Positions 28,553 to 37,620 are shown, numbered from the stretch's first letter. The stretch: 64,000 bases of DNA from Halobacillus faecis (GCF_007991335.1 NZ_BJYD01000002.1:40484-104483), one strand, 5' to 3'. A program made the numbers and translations. The notes: a model not told the origin generated them from the letters alone.

Positions 28553-29863
28553 TTGAAACAATCATTGAATCTAAAGCTGCTTTCTTTAGTAGTTGCTGTT
28601 GGGATGTCGATGTTTCTTTTTACAATCGGTAGTTCAGCAGCTATTCAATACGTCACCACTGGAAAACACCTCCCGGAGAATACAGTGATTGCTTCTGTTA
28701 ACGTCTCAGAAAAAAGTAGGGGAGAAGCAGTTCAACTGCTCTCAGAGAAGGTACAAAACTGGAAAGACAATCATTCGATTGTTGTCAAGGTGGATGGGAA
28801 GGAACTGACCGTTGATACGGAAATGATTCAATTCGATGTAGCATCAACGGTTGAACAAGCAATGAATACAACCATTCGTGATATCCAGGTGACCATTGAT
28901 GAGTCTTATTTGAAGGATTTGAAATCATATATGGATGTTTCTCTCGCTGCGGAGTTTTCGGAAGGACAATTCATTGAAACTCTGAAAAGAGATGCAGCAC
29001 AAATGGTGGATTCACCTCTAGAGTATGTCGCTTATGACTTTGTGAAAGGGAATGCGGCATCACTATATGAAAGCATAGGTGGGCAAATGGTCGTGATTCC
29101 ACAAGAAGCGAGTATGGAACGAGCGGTACAGTTGTTTGATGGAGAAGAGTTTGAAGATGGGACCGTCTTTTCGTTCAACCGCTTGTTAAATCGTGATGGA
29201 ATTTACGATGAAGTTTCCCTCGATGTGCTGGCATCTGGGATTTATGGAGCGAGTGTTAAGGCAGGGATGATTATACAGGAAAGACATATCAGTCACCGAT
29301 TGCCGGAGTACTCAGAAATAGGTATGGAAGCGAATGTAGACCTGAAACAAGGTCAGGACTTGAAAGTGTACAACCCTTTCTCCGGGGACTATCAGTTGTC
29401 TGTAAGTGTAGAGGGTGGAAATCTTGAGGTTCAATGGGTCGGGTACCCGACAACCTCTGACTTTCATGTTCAGTTGTTGGATCGTGAAGAAATATCACCT
29501 AAAACAATCATTCAATATTCCTCTCTTGTAAATGATGAGACATTTAACCTCTTACAAGAAGGAGAAGATGGTCAGGTCGTATCGGTTTATCGGATCGACA
29601 GGTCTTTATCCGATGGAGCAGAGGAGTTTATTTCAGAAGACTATTACCCACCGGTAGCCAGAGTGGAAGAGCACCCTCCTGATTCAGAGGGGAGTTCAGC
29701 AGAGAATTTTGAATCGGAAACAGGAGACAATCGCTCTAATTCTGAAGATGAAGAATATAGTGCCGAAGAAGATGACGGGGAAGGGAAATCCAGTGATTCT
29801 AAGTCATTGCAGAAAAATGAGGATGGGATCTGGGAAGTCGTTCCTGATGGAGAATCTAAGTGA
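28553..29863 (+). CDS. VanW-like surface protein of the pilus locus
   Basis: A 436-residue secreted or membrane-anchored protein (hydrophobic segment at 8-30). Its middle resembles the VanW domain: VIASVNVSEKS repeat region, FSFNRLL, IIQERHISHRLPEYSEIG and VYNPFSGDYQLSVSVEGG. The usual VanW motif GGGICQVSTTLYNA is replaced by an unrelated stretch around LDVLASGIYGAS, so the domain is degenerate. The C-terminal 80 residues are Ser/Asp/Glu-rich and disordered. TTG 28553 follows GAGGAGGTG. It probably acts in the wall space around the pilus; the biochemical role of VanW is not established. Confidence 0.75.
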   Translation: MKQSLNLKLLSLVVAVGMSMFLFTIGSSAAIQYVTTGKHLPENTVIASVNVSEKSRGEAVQLLSEKVQNWKDNHSIVVKVDGKELTVDTEMIQFDVASTVEQAMNTTIRDIQVTIDESYLKDLKSYMDVSLAAEFSEGQFIETLKRDAAQMVDSPLEYVAYDFVKGNAASLYESIGGQMVVIPQEASMERAVQLFDGEEFEDGTVFSFNRLLNRDGIYDEVSLDVLASGIYGASVKAGMIIQERHISHRLPEYSEIGMEANVDLKQGQDLKVYNPFSGDYQLSVSVEGGNLEVQWVGYPTTSDFHVQLLDREEISPKTIIQYSSLVNDETFNLLQEGEDGQVVSVYRIDRSLSDGAEEFISEDYYPPVARVEEHPPDSEGSSAENFESETGDNRSNSEDEEYSAEEDDGEGKSSDSKSLQKNEDGIWEVVPDGESK

Positions 29864-29887
29864 TAGAAGAAAAAGGGTGAGCTGGTC

Positions 29888-31510
29888 ATGATCAAGAGAA
29901 AAAGGTTAGGCGATTTGCTAAAAGACGCGGGAATTATTGAAGAGAACCAGATCCAGGAAGCTTTGGAAAGCAAAAAGCCGACCCAGAAGCTTGGTGACGT
30001 ACTTGTAGAAAAAGGTTACGTAACAGAAAAGCAATTGATTGAAGTGTTAGAATTCCAACTGGGTATACCACACGTTTCTTTGTTTCATTTTCCTATTGAT
30101 CCGAATGTGATCAGCATAGTAAGTAAAGAATTTGCCCTTCGGAACCTCCTTGTTCCTATTCAACGGAAAGGGGAGGAGTTGACTGTAGCCATGGCTGATC
30201 CGATGGACTATTTTTCTATCGATGATCTGAAAATATCTACGGGTTTTAAAATTTCTCCTGTCATTGCAACGAAGCATGAAATTCTCCAAGCCGTTAACCG
30301 CCATTATAATTTGAATGATTCGAGTCTCGATGAAAATGAAGAAGACACGGATGAAGCACCTGCGATTAAATTAGTGGACCAGTTACTCCAAGCGGGTGTC
30401 CAACTTAAGTCGAGTGATATCCATATTGACCCTCAAGAATCACGGGTTTTGATCCGATACAGGATCGATGGTGTGTTAAGGACGGAACGCACGTTACCGA
30501 AGTCTTTCCAAAACAGTCTGATCGCCCGTGTGAAGATCATGGCTAATCTAAACATTACTGAAAACCGGTTGCCACAGGATGGGCGGATCAAAACAAACGT
30601 TGATCGGTCACCGGTTGATTTAAGAATCTCCATCCTTCCTACAGTCTATGGTGAAAAAGTCGTCATTCGGATCCTTGACCTTTCGAATGCATTGAGTTCA
30701 ATCGAAGACCTTGGCTTTAACAAGATCAATGCACAGAAATATAAGCAATTGATTGAGCAGCCCTCTGGACTCATCTTAATCACAGGTCCTACGGGTTCGG
30801 GAAAATCTTCAACGCTTTATGCATCCTTGAATCGCTTAAATACAGACGATGTCAACATCATCACGGTAGAGGATCCTGTTGAGTATCAAATCGAAGGACT
30901 GAACCAAGTCCAGGTAAACACATCCATTGGATTAACCTTCTCTAAAGGACTCCGCTCGATTTTACGTCAGGACCCTAATATCGTGATGGTCGGTGAGATT
31001 CGGGATTCAGAAACAGCAGAGATTGCCATTCGTGCTTCTCTCACGGGGCACTTAGTTTTGAGTACGTTACATACGAACAGTGCGATAGCGACAATCCCTC
31101 GTTTATTCGATATGGATGTAGAGCCTTATCTAGTCGTTTCTTCCTTATCGGGCGTGGTCGCACAACGGTTAGTCAGGAAAATTTGCCGGGATTGCAGGCA
31201 GGCACATGCACTGACAGAGATGGAGAAAAGACAGTTTCAAAAACGTGGAATGACGGCAGATACCATCTACAAAGGATCGGGTTGTGACAGCTGTCAAAAT
31301 ACAGGATACCGCGGCCGTATGGCTATTCAAGAAGTGTTAGTTATTGATGATGAAATCCGGACGATGATGATGAACAATGGCAGTATGGACCAAGTCCGGC
31401 GTTACGCATTGAAGCAGGGCATGCTTTTCTTATTAGATGATGGTTTGTTGAAAGTAAAGCAGGGACTGACGACGTTAGAAGAGGTGCTTCGCGTCGCAAA
31501 AGTCGACTAG
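29888..31510 (+). CDS. pilB: type IV pilus assembly ATPase PilB
   Basis: PilB powers pilin extraction from the membrane and pilus extension. The 540-residue protein has an N-terminal MshEN-type domain (1-140), then the GspE core: Walker A GPTGSGKSS at 300-308, Asp box, Walker B IVMVGEIRD near 365-373, and LTGHLVLSTLHTN. Two CxxC pairs at 433/436 and 466/469 form the zinc knuckle typical of PilB/GspE. ATG 29888 follows AAAGGGTGAGC. Close spacing to pilT and pilC supports one operon. Confidence 0.95.
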   Translation: MIKRKRLGDLLKDAGIIEENQIQEALESKKPTQKLGDVLVEKGYVTEKQLIEVLEFQLGIPHVSLFHFPIDPNVISIVSKEFALRNLLVPIQRKGEELTVAMADPMDYFSIDDLKISTGFKISPVIATKHEILQAVNRHYNLNDSSLDENEEDTDEAPAIKLVDQLLQAGVQLKSSDIHIDPQESRVLIRYRIDGVLRTERTLPKSFQNSLIARVKIMANLNITENRLPQDGRIKTNVDRSPVDLRISILPTVYGEKVVIRILDLSNALSSIEDLGFNKINAQKYKQLIEQPSGLILITGPTGSGKSSTLYASLNRLNTDDVNIITVEDPVEYQIEGLNQVQVNTSIGLTFSKGLRSILRQDPNIVMVGEIRDSETAEIAIRASLTGHLVLSTLHTNSAIATIPRLFDMDVEPYLVVSSLSGVVAQRLVRKICRDCRQAHALTEMEKRQFQKRGMTADTIYKGSGCDSCQNTGYRGRMAIQEVLVIDDEIRTMMMNNGSMDQVRRYALKQGMLFLLDDGLLKVKQGLTTLEEVLRVAKVD

Positions 31511-31524
31511 CGAGGTGGTAAGAC

Positions 31525-32565
31525 GTGAAAGATAAATTTAATCAGCTCCTGACGGTTGCGAACGAATATGAGGCCTCCGATATTCATTTGACAGTTGGAG
31601 TGCCTCCGATATTCCGGATCCACGGTCAGTTAAGGAAGTATGGGAAAAACCCATTAAAACCAGTAGATACGGACGGGATGGCGAAGGCGATCTTATCTGA
31701 GGATTTACACCAACAGTTGGTGAGTAACCGTGAAGTGGATGTATCGTATGGGATTGCAGGCGTTTCAAGGTTTCGGATAAATATTTACTATCAAAGGAAT
31801 TGTCTGTCGATGGCGGTTAGGATTGTTCCACGAGAGATTCCTTCGATTGAAGACCTCCATATGCCACAAGTATTAAAGAAGATCAGCAGCTACGCCCAAG
31901 GGCTTGTTCTCGTCACCGGCCCAACAGGATCAGGGAAATCTACGACCCTCGCTTCGATGGTTGATTACATTAACCAATCCGCTCGTAAGCATATCATCAC
32001 TCTGGAGGATCCCATTGAGTACACCCATAACCATAAAAATTGCATTGTAGATCAGCGGGAAGTCGGATTCGATACAAGAAATTTTGCGAATGGTTTACGT
32101 TCATGTCTTCGTCAGGATCCTGATGTGATTTTGGTTGGGGAGCTACGGGACTTTGAGACAATCTCAACAGCACTGACGGCGGCCGAGACCGGTCACCTTG
32201 TATTCGGGACCTTACATACGACGAATGCCCCAGACACAATCGATCGTATTATTGATGTTTTTCCACCAAACCAGCAAGGGCAGGTGAGGGTCCAGCTTGC
32301 AAACGTTTTGCAGGCGATTGTTTCTCAGCGCTTATTCCGTCGTTTAGATAAAAAGGGGAGAAGAGCTGCGGTTGAAATTCTGTTGAATACACCTGCAGTA
32401 AAAAATCTGATTAGAGTTGAGAAGATACACCAAATTGAAAATGTGATGCAAACCTCTAAGGCTCAGCACATGCAAACGCTCGAGATGTCAATCCAGGAAT
32501 TGCTTAAAGAAAAAGTCATTGATGAACGTGATGCGGCGCCATACTTGAAAGAAGGGGGCTTATAG
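31525..32565 (+). CDS. pilT: type IV pilus retraction ATPase PilT
   Basis: PilT disassembles the pilus and drives twitching motility. The 346-residue protein has the PilT N-terminus (ASDIHLTVG), Walker A GPTGSGKST at 132-140, VILVGELRD at 201-209, the AETGHLVFGTLHT box and the PilT-type DVFPPNQQGQVR. It lacks the zinc cysteines of PilB, as expected. GTG 31525 has GAGGTGG upstream. Com pili of B. subtilis have no PilT, so this distinguishes the system from a DNA-uptake pseudopilus. Confidence 0.95.
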   Translation: MKDKFNQLLTVANEYEASDIHLTVGVPPIFRIHGQLRKYGKNPLKPVDTDGMAKAILSEDLHQQLVSNREVDVSYGIAGVSRFRINIYYQRNCLSMAVRIVPREIPSIEDLHMPQVLKKISSYAQGLVLVTGPTGSGKSTTLASMVDYINQSARKHIITLEDPIEYTHNHKNCIVDQREVGFDTRNFANGLRSCLRQDPDVILVGELRDFETISTALTAAETGHLVFGTLHTTNAPDTIDRIIDVFPPNQQGQVRVQLANVLQAIVSQRLFRRLDKKGRRAAVEILLNTPAVKNLIRVEKIHQIENVMQTSKAQHMQTLEMSIQELLKEKVIDERDAAPYLKEGGL

Positions 32566-32566
32566 T

Positions 32567-33775
32567 ATGCCCTATTACTCCTATCAAGGACGCAGTCTTC
32601 TCGGCAAAGCTCAAAAGGGCAGGTTGCGTGCAAATTCTAGAAAAGAAGCGGTCATGTCATTGAAAGAGAAGGGCATTACCATTTCGGAGATTAAAGAAAT
32701 CGACAGTATCTTCCTGAAGGACATCCAAATAGGAAGCCCTGTAAAGCCTAAGGATTTTGTCATATACCTAAGGCAATTTTCTACGCTCATTAGAGCGGGG
32801 ATTTCTTTACTTGAATCGACAAAAATTCTTGCCAAACAATCCAATAGTCGTGCATTAAGTGAAGCTCTCTATGACATCAGTGATCAGTTGGAAAGTGGAC
32901 GAGCGTTTTCTGAAGCAGCAGCTTCTCATTCGAAAATTTTTTCCAACTTATTCATTAATATGGTACGGGCAGGGGAAGTCGGAGGTAATCTCGATGACAT
33001 CCTGGAACGCTTGGCGGTTTATTATGAGAAACAGTACGACACAAGGCAGAAAATCATTTCAGCTTTGACCTACCCGCTTGTGGTTGGTCTAATAGCCATC
33101 GGTATCGTCATTTTCCTATTAACCTTCGTCGTTCCCAGGTTTGCAAGCATGTTTGACACAATGGGAGGAGAGCTTCCCTGGATCACTCAGCTCACGCTTA
33201 GTATGAGCCAGTTTTTTCAAAGCTTTTGGTACGTTGTGATTCTTATCCCGGTGGTTTTATTTGTTGCTTTTAAGTTGCTCGTAGATCGAAACCCGAAACT
33301 GCAATATACGTTGGATGTATTAAAGTTGAAAATCCCTGTGTTTGGACCATTAATACAAAAAGCTGCTTTAGTACGGATGACAAGTACATTAAGTTCTCTT
33401 ATGAATAGTTCTGTGCCCATTTTAAAATCACTACAAGTGACACAAAACGTTGTCGAGAATAAAGTGGTCGAACGAGCAATTATGAATAGTTACAAATCGC
33501 TGGAAAAAGGGAATAACCTGTCCGATCCATTGCGGGAGTATCCCATTTTTCCGCCTCTGGTTATTCAAATGATGGCTGTAGGAGAAGAGACAGGTTCTCT
33601 AGACTACATGCTTTCAAAAGTAGCTGAATTCTATGAATCTGAGCTTGAATATACAACCGATCGATTAAAAACGTTAATTGAGCCTCTGATGATCCTAGTC
33701 CTGGCACTTGTCGTAGGGGGAATCGTTGCAGCTATTGCAGTGCCGATGTTTTCAATCTTTGACACGATTAATTAA
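32567..33775 (+). CDS. pilC: type IV pilus inner-membrane platform protein PilC
   Basis: PilC is the polytopic platform on which PilB and PilT act. The 402-residue protein shows two T2SS_F domains, each with the FxRQFSTLIRAGI / MTSTLSSLMNSSVPIL type helix bundle, GEVGG and GEETG motifs, and three membrane segments (about 170-195, 220-240 and 375-395). It starts one base after pilT ends and has AGAAGGGGG upstream. Confidence 0.95.
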   Translation: MPYYSYQGRSLLGKAQKGRLRANSRKEAVMSLKEKGITISEIKEIDSIFLKDIQIGSPVKPKDFVIYLRQFSTLIRAGISLLESTKILAKQSNSRALSEALYDISDQLESGRAFSEAAASHSKIFSNLFINMVRAGEVGGNLDDILERLAVYYEKQYDTRQKIISALTYPLVVGLIAIGIVIFLLTFVVPRFASMFDTMGGELPWITQLTLSMSQFFQSFWYVVILIPVVLFVAFKLLVDRNPKLQYTLDVLKLKIPVFGPLIQKAALVRMTSTLSSLMNSSVPILKSLQVTQNVVENKVVERAIMNSYKSLEKGNNLSDPLREYPIFPPLVIQMMAVGEETGSLDYMLSKVAEFYESELEYTTDRLKTLIEPLMILVLALVVGGIVAAIAVPMFSIFDTIN

Positions 33776-33789
33776 GAATTCGTAAGAAT

Positions 33790-33830
33790 GTGCAAAAATG
33801 CTAGTTTGCACACATTTTATCCTTTATAAT
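33790..33830 (+). promoter_or_regulatory. Hairpin and -10-like element upstream of the major pilin
   Basis: A perfect 8-bp stem TGTGCAAA/TTTGCACA (33790-33797 with 33805-33812) is followed by a perfect TATAAT (33825-33830). TTGCAC at 33806 sits only 13 bases before the TATAAT, too close for a standard -35. Either a weak terminator plus a separate pilin promoter, or an activator-dependent promoter, could explain this. Confidence 0.35.
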
Positions 33831-33912
33831 GAACATAGGACCTTTTGCTAATGAAAAAAGTAGTACATATCCATTGGCAGAAATTCGAAAATACTCTAAA
33901 AGGAGAGAGAAA

Positions 33913-34365
33913 ATGAAGAAGCTGAGAGAAATGTTAAAGAATGAGAGAGGTTTCACGTTGATTGAGCTTTTGGCCGTTATTGTTATTTTGGGGATTATTG
34001 CTGCGATTGCTATTCCAGCCATAGGGAGTATTATTGGTAATACGGAGGAGGATGCACATGATGCAAACGCATTGTCTCTATTAGAGTCTGCTAGACTAGC
34101 TCACGTAAGCGGAGAGGTTGGAGTTGGTGATACAGTTACAGCTCAAAACTTAGTAAACCTTGGGTATTTGGACGCTGTCCCTCAAGATCCAGAAACAGAT
34201 GGTGTATATAACCCTGCAGAAGTTGTAATTGGGGAAGATACTGCTGAGGATAACGAAGAAGGTGTTAATGACCAAGTAACTTATAATGTTACTCTCGGTA
34301 CAGGTGGAGAAGGTGGAACCACCTATATTGGTGGCTTGACAAAAGACCAATTAAACAGCCGATAA
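33913..34365 (+). CDS. pilA: type IV major pilin (PilA)
   Basis: The likely main fibre subunit. The 150-residue prepilin has leader MKKLREMLKNERG, then FTLIELLAVIVILGIIAAIAIP with Glu5 and the conserved Pro. The globular part (about 55-150) is strongly acidic and has no cysteine, so the disulfide-bonded loop of proteobacterial pilins is absent. ATG 33913 follows AAAGGAGAGAG. Hairpins lie on both sides of the gene, which could give it a separate, abundant transcript. Confidence 0.9.
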   Translation: MKKLREMLKNERGFTLIELLAVIVILGIIAAIAIPAIGSIIGNTEEDAHDANALSLLESARLAHVSGEVGVGDTVTAQNLVNLGYLDAVPQDPETDGVYNPAEVVIGEDTAEDNEEGVNDQVTYNVTLGTGGEGGTTYIGGLTKDQLNSR

Positions 34366-34374
34366 AAAATAAAA

Positions 34375-34405
34375 GGGGCTGTAACTATGCAGCCCCATTG
34401 ATATC
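34375..34405 (+). terminator. Hairpin after the major pilin gene
   Basis: A 7-bp stem GGGGCTG/CAGCCCC (34375-34381 with 34390-34396). The tail ATTGATATCTT is weak, so it probably only partly terminates and lowers expression of the following genes. Confidence 0.55.
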
Positions 34406-34418
34406 TTAGGAGATATAT

Positions 34419-35177
34419 ATGAGTACAATAATTATGCTTTACATATTTTCATTTGGAGTTTTATTAGGTTCATTTCTCAACGTCATCGGTCTACGCTTAC
34501 CAAAAAACATCCCATTTACAACCTCACGTTCCGCTTGTCCCCACTGTTCCACACCTCTACAAGCCAGAGACTTAATCCCACTCTTTTCTTACCTCATTTC
34601 CAAAGGTAAATGTAGACACTGTCAGCATTCCATTTCGATGGCATACCCTCTCGTTGAGCTAGTCACAGGGGTTCTTTTTTTAGTGGCATACATAAATCTG
34701 GGTTTATCATGGGAATTAGCAGGTGGGCTTCTGCTGATTTCCCTGGGGGTGATCGTGACAGTGAGTGATATCAGCTACATGTTGATCCCAAATAAACTGT
34801 TACTCTTTTTTGCGGGATGCTTTATCATCTACCGGACGATTCATCCATTACAACCATGGTATGACTCCATATATGGTGCTTTAGCCGGTTTTGCCATCAT
34901 CTTTGTGATTATTTTACTGAGTAAGGGCGGTATGGGTGCAGGGGATATGAAGCTGTTAGGAACGTTAGGCATCCTGCTTGGTTGGAAACTAACTTTACTT
35001 ACATTATTTCTAGCGACCTTAATAGGAACGGTTGTTAGTCTGACTTTATTGGGATTCAAAGTGATTGGGAGGAAAGATCCTTTTCCATTTGGCCCATCCA
35101 TTGTACTCGCTGCAGTCATCTGTTACCTTTTCGGCTTTGATCTATTACGACTTTATTATGATGCATTTTTCTTATAG
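34419..35177 (+). CDS. pilD: prepilin peptidase (PilD/ComC)
   Basis: A membrane aspartic protease that removes prepilin leaders and methylates the new N-terminus. The 252-residue protein has the N-terminal four-Cys zinc motif (CPHC ... CRHC), about eight membrane segments, and the two active-site Asp in VSDISYMLIP and GMGAGDMKLLG. In B. subtilis comC occupies this spot between folC and spoIIB, so it is probably the comC orthologue and may also serve competence pilins. Confidence 0.95.
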   Translation: MSTIIMLYIFSFGVLLGSFLNVIGLRLPKNIPFTTSRSACPHCSTPLQARDLIPLFSYLISKGKCRHCQHSISMAYPLVELVTGVLFLVAYINLGLSWELAGGLLLISLGVIVTVSDISYMLIPNKLLLFFAGCFIIYRTIHPLQPWYDSIYGALAGFAIIFVIILLSKGGMGAGDMKLLGTLGILLGWKLTLLTLFLATLIGTVVSLTLLGFKVIGRKDPFPFGPSIVLAAVICYLFGFDLLRLYYDAFFL

Positions 35178-35192
35178 GAGGAGGAGAGACTT

Positions 35193-36161
35193 TTGTTTCG
35201 TTTTTTTAATTCAAGCGGTCGGGTGAATTTCGTAATCAAAAACCACTGCATTCGCTATGTGTATTCTAAATCAGAGAATGCGTGGGAAATCGACGACACC
35301 GGAGAGATTGTTCTCCCTCCTCATATTATGGAGGACGGGAAAATCAAAGACTCCAGGGAGCTTGCCCGAATCGTTGAGAACTTTATTGAGGGGAAAGGAT
35401 GGAGCAACAAATCGCTCTATTTTACTGTACCGGATCACTCGGTTGTTGTTCGTCCTTATGAAGTACCCGTTCATGTGAAGAATGATGAAATCAAAGGCTT
35501 TTTGTATATGCAATTGGGCGAAACGCTGCACCTCCCTTTTGATGACCCTGCATTTGATTTCAGTGTGATGAGTGAGAATGAAGAAAAGAAAAAACTGCTT
35601 CTTTTTGCTTTTCCAGAAGAACAAATCCGTATGTTAGACCAGGTTTTTAGTGATGCCAAACTGAAAACGAAAGCGGCGGATATTAGTGCCCTTTCTATTT
35701 ATCGTCTATACGAGTATTTGGATTTAACGTCAGAGGGGGAACACCTTCTGATCATCGACTGGAACTTGGACGGGTGTGTGTTGACGGTCTTTAACGAGCA
35801 TGTACCGGCATTTATCAATCACACAAGAAGTCCGCTTTCTATGACGTTATGGAAAAGGGAAAACGGCCGTTACGTTTGGCAGGGGGATGATGGCGGCGGT
35901 CCGACTGAATTTACTTATGATCAGTTGAATGAAGTGGAAAGAATCATGGATTTTTACAAATTCTCTGTGATGAATGGAGAAGCCTCCGTATCCAAAGTCC
36001 TTCTCACTGGAGACTGGCCGGAGAATGGTCTGGTAAGAGAGTTGCTTGAAGAAAGAGGGATCCAGGTCGCCGCCTTGAAAGATGCAGACGTATTTTTGAA
36101 TTCAGACCAACCTGCGAGCGTTGAATACATGGATGCGATTGGATTGTCCATCAAGCCATAA
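35193..36161 (+). CDS. pilM: type IV pilus protein PilM (actin-like)
   Basis: PilM is the cytosolic actin-fold partner of PilN. The 322-residue protein is divergent but shows an FtsA/PilM-like layout: N-terminal strand region, SLYFTVPDHSVVVRPYEVP, an ILIIDW-type ATP-binding strand (HLLIIDWNLDG) and late LLTGDWPENG. It starts with TTG behind GGAGGAGGAG and is followed by pilN and pilO, the canonical MNO order. Confidence 0.88.
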   Translation: MFRFFNSSGRVNFVIKNHCIRYVYSKSENAWEIDDTGEIVLPPHIMEDGKIKDSRELARIVENFIEGKGWSNKSLYFTVPDHSVVVRPYEVPVHVKNDEIKGFLYMQLGETLHLPFDDPAFDFSVMSENEEKKKLLLFAFPEEQIRMLDQVFSDAKLKTKAADISALSIYRLYEYLDLTSEGEHLLIIDWNLDGCVLTVFNEHVPAFINHTRSPLSMTLWKRENGRYVWQGDDGGGPTEFTYDQLNEVERIMDFYKFSVMNGEASVSKVLLTGDWPENGLVRELLEERGIQVAALKDADVFLNSDQPASVEYMDAIGLSIKP

Positions 36162-36174
36162 GGGGGATGAGAGA

Positions 36175-36753
36175 ATGGTAGTAGAAATTAATTTACTGGA
36201 ACAAAAAGAAAAGAGAAATATCCTCCCGTATTTAGTTGTCACTTTCTTTGCTCTCCTTTTATTAGTCTTGGGAATCGTATTCAATGCTCAAAAGGCAAGC
36301 CTGGTCGAAGAATCTTCTCGCTTGGACGAGCGGATTTCGCAGGTACAGGTTGAGCAGGAAAGTTTTGCAGCCACATCTGGAGGAGAAGGTACCGAAAGAG
36401 AACAGTTGAAAAATTCCCTCGAGCAGCTGAAAGGCACGGTTATCCCTACCATTCCTGTGGTGGAAGAGCTTGTTTCCTTGCTGCCTGAGCGAGGGTTCTT
36501 TGAATCATTCGCGTTAACCGGTGCCTCTGAAGTCACTGTGAATGTAAGGTTCGATACCATCCAGGAAGCGGCGAAATACACGAATACCTTAATTCAACAA
36601 TCATTTATCTCTGATGTGGAATTGGCCGGAGTAGATACGGATGTTGTGGACGATACAGAAGATTTGTATGATTATCAACCTCGTTACATAGCAAGTTATT
36701 ATATTGTTCTCGAAGAATCGACGCTCGCTGCTGAGGGGGTGTCTCCCCAATGA
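36175..36753 (+). CDS. pilN: type IV pilus protein PilN
   Basis: PilN is a bitopic membrane protein linking PilM in the cytosol to PilO outside. The 192-residue protein carries the N-terminal INLLEQKEK motif that docks into PilM, one membrane segment (about 20-42), a coiled coil and a ferredoxin-like C-terminal domain. ATG 36175 follows AGGGGGATGAG; the open frame upstream lies within pilM. Its stop overlaps the pilO start. Confidence 0.9.
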   Translation: MVVEINLLEQKEKRNILPYLVVTFFALLLLVLGIVFNAQKASLVEESSRLDERISQVQVEQESFAATSGGEGTEREQLKNSLEQLKGTVIPTIPVVEELVSLLPERGFFESFALTGASEVTVNVRFDTIQEAAKYTNTLIQQSFISDVELAGVDTDVVDDTEDLYDYQPRYIASYYIVLEESTLAAEGVSPQ

Positions 36754-37613
36754 AGATTGAATGGAATCGTCAAAGTCTATGGATCATCATTGCAGGAGTC
36801 GTACTTGTCCTAGTGTTCTACATACTCGGTCAGAGAGTCATCCTGGCTCCATACCAGGAAGAGGTGGTGGAAAAAGAAGCCATCTTAACTCAAGAACAAA
36901 AGATTCTTTCCGCTATAGAGAACAATCAGAAAGGTACCGAAAGAGAACAAATCCTCACTTCTCGTACCATTCAGCAGGAGTTGCCGGTTATTCCTCTTAT
37001 GGATCAACTATTGATTGGCCTTGATCGGGCAGAAAATGCCACAACGAGCATAATCAACAGTATGGCTATTTCTGATTCAGAGTCAGTTATCCCTATAATA
37101 GCAACAGAGAATAACCGAGAGGAAAATGGCGTCAATAACGGTGAGGAAGAGAATTTAAATGAAGATGTAGTTGATGAGCCTGTGGAAGATGAGGCGGAGC
37201 GACTCATTGAAGGTCTACATACCCTTCAATTCACCCTTGATGTGACTTCTGAAAATTATGATGAAATGGTCTCTTTTATGAGTGAGATTCAATCTTTATC
37301 ACGGGTTATACAGATCGAGTCGATCCAGTTTGATGCACCTGAAAGCGAAAATGAACTGGGCTATTCCATCGTCATGAATAGCTATTATCAGCCATTATAT
37401 GCCAGCCTCGCGAATGAAGCACCGCAATACCATTACGGTGGAAGTCCGAATAAGGTGGACCCTTTCACCATGGAACAATGGGATGATCCGAACCAACGTG
37501 TATCTACAACAACAGAGAAAGTGGATGAGGAAGAGATTGTAGATGAGGGAAATCGTGATAGTGAAGAAGAAGAGGAAGAACCCTCAGAATCAGAAATTGA
37601 GAGTCAATTGTAA
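36750..37613 (+). CDS. pilO: type IV pilus protein PilO
   Basis: PilO pairs with PilN to form the alignment complex. The 287-residue protein has one membrane segment (about 9-30), a coiled coil (EEVVEKEAILTQEQK), an acidic insertion near 125-150, and a ferredoxin-like domain (LQFTLDVTSENYDEMVSF). A Glu/Ser-rich tail ends the protein. There is no pilP or pilQ after it, as expected for a bacterium without an outer membrane. It is the last pilus gene. Confidence 0.87.
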   Translation: MKIEWNRQSLWIIIAGVVLVLVFYILGQRVILAPYQEEVVEKEAILTQEQKILSAIENNQKGTEREQILTSRTIQQELPVIPLMDQLLIGLDRAENATTSIINSMAISDSESVIPIIATENNREENGVNNGEEENLNEDVVDEPVEDEAERLIEGLHTLQFTLDVTSENYDEMVSFMSEIQSLSRVIQIESIQFDAPESENELGYSIVMNSYYQPLYASLANEAPQYHYGGSPNKVDPFTMEQWDDPNQRVSTTTEKVDEEEIVDEGNRDSEEEEEEPSESEIESQL

Positions 37614-37620
37614 GCCAAAA

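Noticed and set aside
33776..33912. c-di-GMP riboswitch upstream of pilA
   Set aside because: The conserved GEMM-type core is not present in the 137-base gap; only a short hairpin is seen.
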